NCBI GenBank assembly: GCA_030609445.1
Contig: JAUWCF010000034.1
Span: 1-7,990 of the forward strand
Direction of reading: 5' to 3'
Origin: Thermoplasmatota archaeon
Lineage (GTDB): Archaea > Thermoplasmatota > E2 > DHVEG-1
DNA length: 7,990 nt
Of this stretch, positions 5,528 through 7,990 are shown one piece after another. The translations under genes and the position numbers were made by a program. How positions within the stretch are numbered: position 1 is the stretch's first letter; the number at the start of each line of letters is the position of its first letter. Below the pieces are notes generated by a model, which was given only the letters and a program-made list of their open reading frames with translations, made no database searches and was not told where the DNA came from.

Positions 5528-6933
5528 ACAAAGTCCGTCCACCTGTATGTCTGCATAATGAAGATGATGATAACACAGAGCCCGAATCGAAACGACAATC
5601 AACCTCTACTGATATAACAGCAAAGGTTGACAGAGGTATTCGTATCAATAATGCAGAAGGCTTTCTACTGATACCATATCTTCTTATCTTCAACCTATCT
5701 GAGATATGGAATAAATATGGCTTTCCCCGAGATGGCATTCCATCGTTTAATCTTCTTGTTCAACTTATCTTCCTGAGTTTTTTTAGGGTCGAACGTATAT
5801 CCCATTGTAACAGTGAACGAGACCTTGGTAAATGTCTTGTTGCAGGGTTAACAAAAATGCCTGATCAATCACTGCTTCAACGGTTTTTAGACAACTGGGA
5901 TCGTAAGATTGTAGATTCACTGTTAACAGCAGTAAGTAAACAAGCCCACATCTTGGGTCAAATTATCGGCCGTATACTCAACATCGATACTCATACAAAA
6001 CCGTTCTATGGCAAAGCTGAGATGAAGAAAACAAAGGTCTCAAAACGCAACAGAGCTATGAAAGCAGTTATTACTGCTTTTATTCAAGATCAAGAAACAG
6101 GAAACATGATCTATGCAACCAACGAGTTTGGAAAGCATACCCTTAGCGAAATGCTTCCTATCTTCGCTGAGAAAGTAAAATCCATCACTGATGTTCTTCC
6201 CGAACATCTCCTTTTTGATTTAGGATTCTACAACGGCAGAGTGTTCGCTCGGTTAAAACAAAGAGGCATAAAGTTCACCACGTTATGCAAGAAATATCCC
6301 AATGCAAAAATTAAACTTCAAAAAGTGGTGGAAGAAAATGATTTCACACCTATCAAATTTACAGCACCGACAAGAAAAAAAATCCGAGCTAAGATCATTG
6401 ATACGACAACTACTCATGTTCGACATTACCGATGGAAACTTAGACTGATCGTTCTTAAAGTCCCAGGTAAAAAGGACTTGGTATCGTTTCTTACCAGTGA
6501 TTTTGATTCATCTGTTGTTGAAGTTATTGAACGATATGCAAGACGATGGAGAATTGAGAACTGGTTCACTGAACAGCTTCATTCGAATTTCTTGGATAAT
6601 TTACCTTCATCGGATTATCTGAAGAATGATGCTGTAGATGCTATTCGGATAATAACATCTGATGTGATGAAACTTTTTATGAACGATGTAGGAGTCGATT
6701 ATTTCAGGATGTTCCCAAAGACATTTTACCGAGAGCTCCTCAAGGATCTTTCTGCAGAAGTAAGAATAGATGGCGATAGAGTGATTGTTGAATTCGATTA
6801 CTTCGATGAACAGTATCTTCTTGTACCGCTTTTTAAGGATATGAATGAGAAGCTTGAAAAGAGGAGTATCTGTCCTTATGTACCCTGGCTTGGAAACCGG
6901 AAACTTGATATTCAATTTGCTGATATTGTGTGA
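5497..6933 (+). CDS. Insertion sequence OrfB: DDE transposase catalytic part (expressed as OrfA-OrfB fusion)
   Basis: The frame is open without a stop from 5497 to the TGA at 6931-6933. Its first ATG is at 5857, but the region before it also looks like transposase (IPSFNLLVQLIFLSFFRVE, then CNSERDLGKCLVAGLTKMPDQS), so translation must enter upstream, by frameshift from orfA. The three catalytic acids of an RNase H-fold transposase are visible: Asp in LNIDTHTKPFYG (5986-5988), Asp in LLFDLGFYNGRVFARL (6217-6219), and Glu in YARRWRIENWF (6556-6558), which fits Y-x2-R-x3-E. The Lys usual seven residues after that Glu in IS4-type enzymes is Leu here. A YxF/FDxF-rich C-terminal part of about 120 residues follows. 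The stop codon lies inside the right inverted repeat. The enzyme cuts and joins the element's ends. Confidence 0.85.
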   Translation, partial: KKTWPKTKQINKVRPPVCLHNEDDDNTEPESKRQSTSTDITAKVDRGIRINNAEGFLLIPYLLIFNLSEIWNKYGFPRDGIPSFNLLVQLIFLSFFRVERISHCNSERDLGKCLVAGLTKMPDQSLLQRFLDNWDRKIVDSLLTAVSKQAHILGQIIGRILNIDTHTKPFYGKAEMKKTKVSKRNRAMKAVITAFIQDQETGNMIYATNEFGKHTLSEMLPIFAEKVKSITDVLPEHLLFDLGFYNGRVFARLKQRGIKFTTLCKKYPNAKIKLQKVVEENDFTPIKFTAPTRKKIRAKIIDTTTTHVRHYRWKLRLIVLKVPGKKDLVSFLTSDFDSSVVEVIERYARRWRIENWFTEQLHSNFLDNLPSSDYLKNDAVDAIRIITSDVMKLFMNDVGVDYFRMFPKTFYRELLKDLSAEVRIDGDRVIVEFDYFDEQYLLVPLFKDMNEKLEKRSICPYVPWLGNRKLDIQFADIV

Positions 6934-6957
6934 TGAATTATTTCATCAAAATCACTG
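6928..6957 (-). repeat. Right terminal inverted repeat of the insertion sequence
   Basis: Read inward on the minus strand it starts CAGTGATTTTGATGAA and matches the left end at 15 of 16 outer bases. It overlaps the last two codons and stop of orfB. Confidence 0.88.
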
Positions 6958-6962
6958 GGCTA
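6958..6962. repeat. Target site duplication GGCTA, right copy
   Basis: Identical to 4836-4840. Removing the element and one copy restores an uninterrupted gap between pncC and the ACT-domain gene, so no gene was broken. Confidence 0.88.
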
Positions 6963-7032
6963 TAATGTATTTTAACCACCTATCATTAGTTAGTCTTGTG
7001 GTGTAGCAGTCAATCTTTCCTGCATTTTTCAT

Positions 7033-7692
7033 CTAGTTTGTTTTTCCCTTCTCGGCAAATTTACCTAATATCTCATAAGATCGCATTAAGTCTTTTTTTG
7101 AAATAATTACGCTCATCTCGGTGGTTGTGAGAATTATGTCTATTATGTTGATGTTCTCCCAGGCCATCAATCGAACAACATCGTAGATGACACCAGGAAT
7201 AAAGAGAAATTCTTTTGAATAGGTTAATGAAATGGAAACAATGTCATCTACTATTTCTAAAACTTTTTCTTCATGCAATATGTCTAATAATTCTTCTTCG
7301 TATCTCTTGTTTGTAATGATTGTTATTTCAAAGTTTCCTTGTATTATGTTTAATATGCCGCCTTTTTTAAAATCGACAGTAGAATAAAGCGTTTGGATCT
7401 TTGGCAGTAATGTGGAAGATTCCTCAAATGATATGTAACAGATGTCTGTCTTTATTGTTTCGATATGGTAACTAAATTTCGGTTTCTGTAGCATGTTTTT
7501 AGATTTTTCTGCATGTCTTCTAATTGCCATTACAATTGCAGAATGTTTAACTTCTGATCCTAATTCAGCTTCTATCTTTGGTTTTAGGTGACGTGCTAGT
7601 TTATTATATGAAACAATCTCATTATTTATAGCTTCTTGAAGGAAAATCTGTCGATTGAGTATATCTTTAACAATATGGCTAATTGTCGTCAT
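7033..7692 (-). CDS. HTH plus double-ACT-domain protein, probable amino-acid-responsive regulator
   Basis: A 219-residue protein of a kind common in archaea and usually annotated only as ACT-domain protein. Residues 1-65 are helical (ISHIVKDILNRQIFLQEAIN, then VSYNKLARHLKPKIEAELG, then AIVMAIRRHAEK) and look like a winged-helix or HTH unit. Residues about 78-140 form a first, divergent ACT-like domain. Residues about 148-215 form a second that resembles the C-terminal ACT domain of aspartate kinases (SISLTYSKEFLFIPGVIYDVVRLMAWENINI, then a TTTEMSVIISKKDL strand-helix). ACT domains bind amino acids at dimer interfaces. No kinase or other enzyme domain is present. DNA binding is inferred from the N-terminal part. 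The start has no clear ribosome site, but TATA-like elements at 7720-7745 would give a very short leader. Palindromic sites overlap them, which suggests autoregulation. A divergent gene begins at 7940. Confidence 0.8.
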   Translation of the reverse strand: MTTISHIVKDILNRQIFLQEAINNEIVSYNKLARHLKPKIEAELGSEVKHSAIVMAIRRHAEKSKNMLQKPKFSYHIETIKTDICYISFEESSTLLPKIQTLYSTVDFKKGGILNIIQGNFEITIITNKRYEEELLDILHEEKVLEIVDDIVSISLTYSKEFLFIPGVIYDVVRLMAWENINIIDIILTTTEMSVIISKKDLMRSYEILGKFAEKGKTN

Positions 7693-7713
7693 AGCAAACA
7701 GCTCTTATCAATT

Positions 7714-7731
7714 TTGTTACTATAATAACAA
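7714..7731. promoter_or_regulatory. Candidate operator, 18-bp inverted repeat
   Basis: TTGTTACTATAATAACAA has arms TTGTTA and TAACAA and matches its own complement at 16 of 18 positions. It lies 22 bases upstream of the ACT gene start and covers a TATA-like TTATTATAG on the minus strand, so a bound dimer would block the promoter. Confidence 0.5.
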
Positions 7732-7736
7732 ACCAA

Positions 7737-7749
7737 TGTTATTATAACA
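7737..7749. promoter_or_regulatory. Candidate operator, 13-bp perfect palindrome
   Basis: TGTTATTATAACA is symmetric about its central T. It shares the TGTTA/TAACA half-sites with the element at 7714-7731, about 20 bp away centre to centre. Further half-sites occur at 7762-7768 (TTGTAAC) and 7784-7790 (TTGTTAT). Confidence 0.5.
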
Positions 7750-7864
7750 ATATGGAGTATATTGTAACTAACTCTTATAGTTTTTGTTATCATACTTACA
7801 TAAATTATTTAAGTAGCCTATTATTAAGTGATACATAGTAACATTATCTGTCTGGGAAACAAAC

Positions 7865-7896
7865 GAACATGACCTGCCCAAAAAATGTTCATGTTC
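7865..7896. repeat. 8-bp inverted repeat upstream of the last gene
   Basis: GAACATGA (7865-7872) pairs with TCATGTTC (7889-7896) across a 16-base loop. The right side contains ATGTTC twice in tandem (7885-7890, 7891-7896), so two alternative stems can form. It would lie in the leader of the gene starting at 7940 if that gene uses the AT-rich element near 7803-7811 as its promoter. Operator and leader structure are both possible. Confidence 0.4.
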
Positions 7897-7939
7897 AGCC
7901 CATACAAAGAAAATATGATGGTGAACGGGGGAAAACTTA

Positions 7940-7990
7940 TTGGAAATAAAGATAGTCGGTTCAGTTGCCGATAAAGATGAAGTACATCTT
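7940..7990 (+). CDS. Start of an unidentified gene, 17 codons before the window ends
   Basis: From TTG 7940-7942 the frame reads (M)EIKIVGSVADKDEVHL and stays open to the window end. TTG is the only usable start codon in that frame after the TGA at 7922-7924. A GGGGGA run (7927-7932) seven bases upstream is a plausible ribosome site. The opening beta-strand (EIKIVGSV) looks like a real N-terminus, but 17 residues are too few to name a family. It is divergent from the ACT-domain gene and about 250 bases from it, with palindromes between, so it could be a target of that regulator. An ATG at 7916 opens a short frame that stops within 60 bases and is less likely. Confidence 0.42.
   Translation, partial: MEIKIVGSVADKDEVHL

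Larger units (their letters stand above)
4841..6957 (+). mobile_element. Complete insertion sequence, 2117 bp, DDE transposase, two-frame organisation
   Basis: The borders are set by matching ends: CAGTGATTTTGA at 4841 and its complement ending at 6957, with GGCTA on both sides. Inside are about 225 non-coding bases, a promoter, orfA (helix-turn-helix) and orfB (DDE catalytic domain). The two frames overlap by about 30 bases at an A9 tract. The catalytic domain has a Y-x2-R-x3-E signature as in IS4-group transposases (IS4, IS1634, ISH3 and relatives), and the 5-bp duplication is within the range seen there. The size and two-frame layout are not typical of those families, and I cannot name the family. 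Both ends are intact and the only break in the coding sequence is the shift at the A-tract, so the copy is recent and possibly active. Confidence 0.92.

Noticed and set aside
4937..5602. Minus strand open frame of about 220 codons opposite orfA
   Set aside because: It runs across the IS promoter, orfA and the orfB start with an irregular composition and no motif. It is a shadow of the transposase genes.
5857..6933. DDE transposase starting at ATG 5857
   Set aside because: The frame is open back to 5497 and the upstream residues look like transposase sequence, so the first ATG is internal rather than the true start.
6975..7002. Short inverted repeat ACCAC/GTGGT after the ACT-domain gene
   Set aside because: A 5-bp stem with an 18-base loop and no T-run on the minus strand is too weak to call a terminator.
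1..7990. CRISPR array, toxin-antitoxin pair, phage or defence genes
   Set aside because: No repeat-spacer pattern and no protein of those kinds was seen. The only mobile component is the insertion sequence.

Overview
The window most likely comes from an archaeon with a low-GC genome, probably a euryarchaeote or a Thermoplasmatota-type lineage. The group is an inference. It rests on TTTATATA-like TATA boxes at archaeal spacing upstream of most genes, a GGTGA/GAGGT-type Shine-Dalgarno signal in front of several starts, oligo-T terminators, and archaeal-looking proteins: a small HTH-ACT protein, RtcA, a single-domain PncC and a PAS-only sensor.

Layout, left to right. The 3' end of a LeuD/aconitase-swivel small subunit gene (+) meets a convergent 60-residue gene of unknown function (-). 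Next are an exported or membrane-anchored alpha/beta hydrolase (-) and a gene-free stretch of about 460 bases (1527-1988). That stretch holds two long-loop inverted repeats, each enclosing a Shine-Dalgarno-like signal and a tiny reading frame, plus repeated TTGTTAC heptamers. A triple-PAS protein with no output domain (-) follows, then a pncC-rtcA operon (-).

From 4841 to 6957 lies a complete insertion sequence. It has terminal inverted repeats beginning CAGTGATTTTGA and a 5-bp target duplication GGCTA. Its transposase is split into a helix-turn-helix orfA and a DDE orfB, joined by a likely -1 frameshift on a run of nine A. The element landed between pncC and the next gene, about 27 bases upstream of the inferred pncC TATA box. 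To its right are an HTH-plus-two-ACT regulator-like protein (-) with palindromic sites over its own promoter region, and the first 17 codons of a divergent gene with an inferred TTG start (+).

The genes do not form one pathway. The only clear functional unit is pncC-rtcA (NMN deamidation and RNA 3'-end cyclization). No defence system, CRISPR array, tRNA or rRNA was seen. The points most worth following up are the frameshifted transposase, the palindromes and shared TTGTTAC motif around the ACT gene, and the structured gap at 1527-1988.
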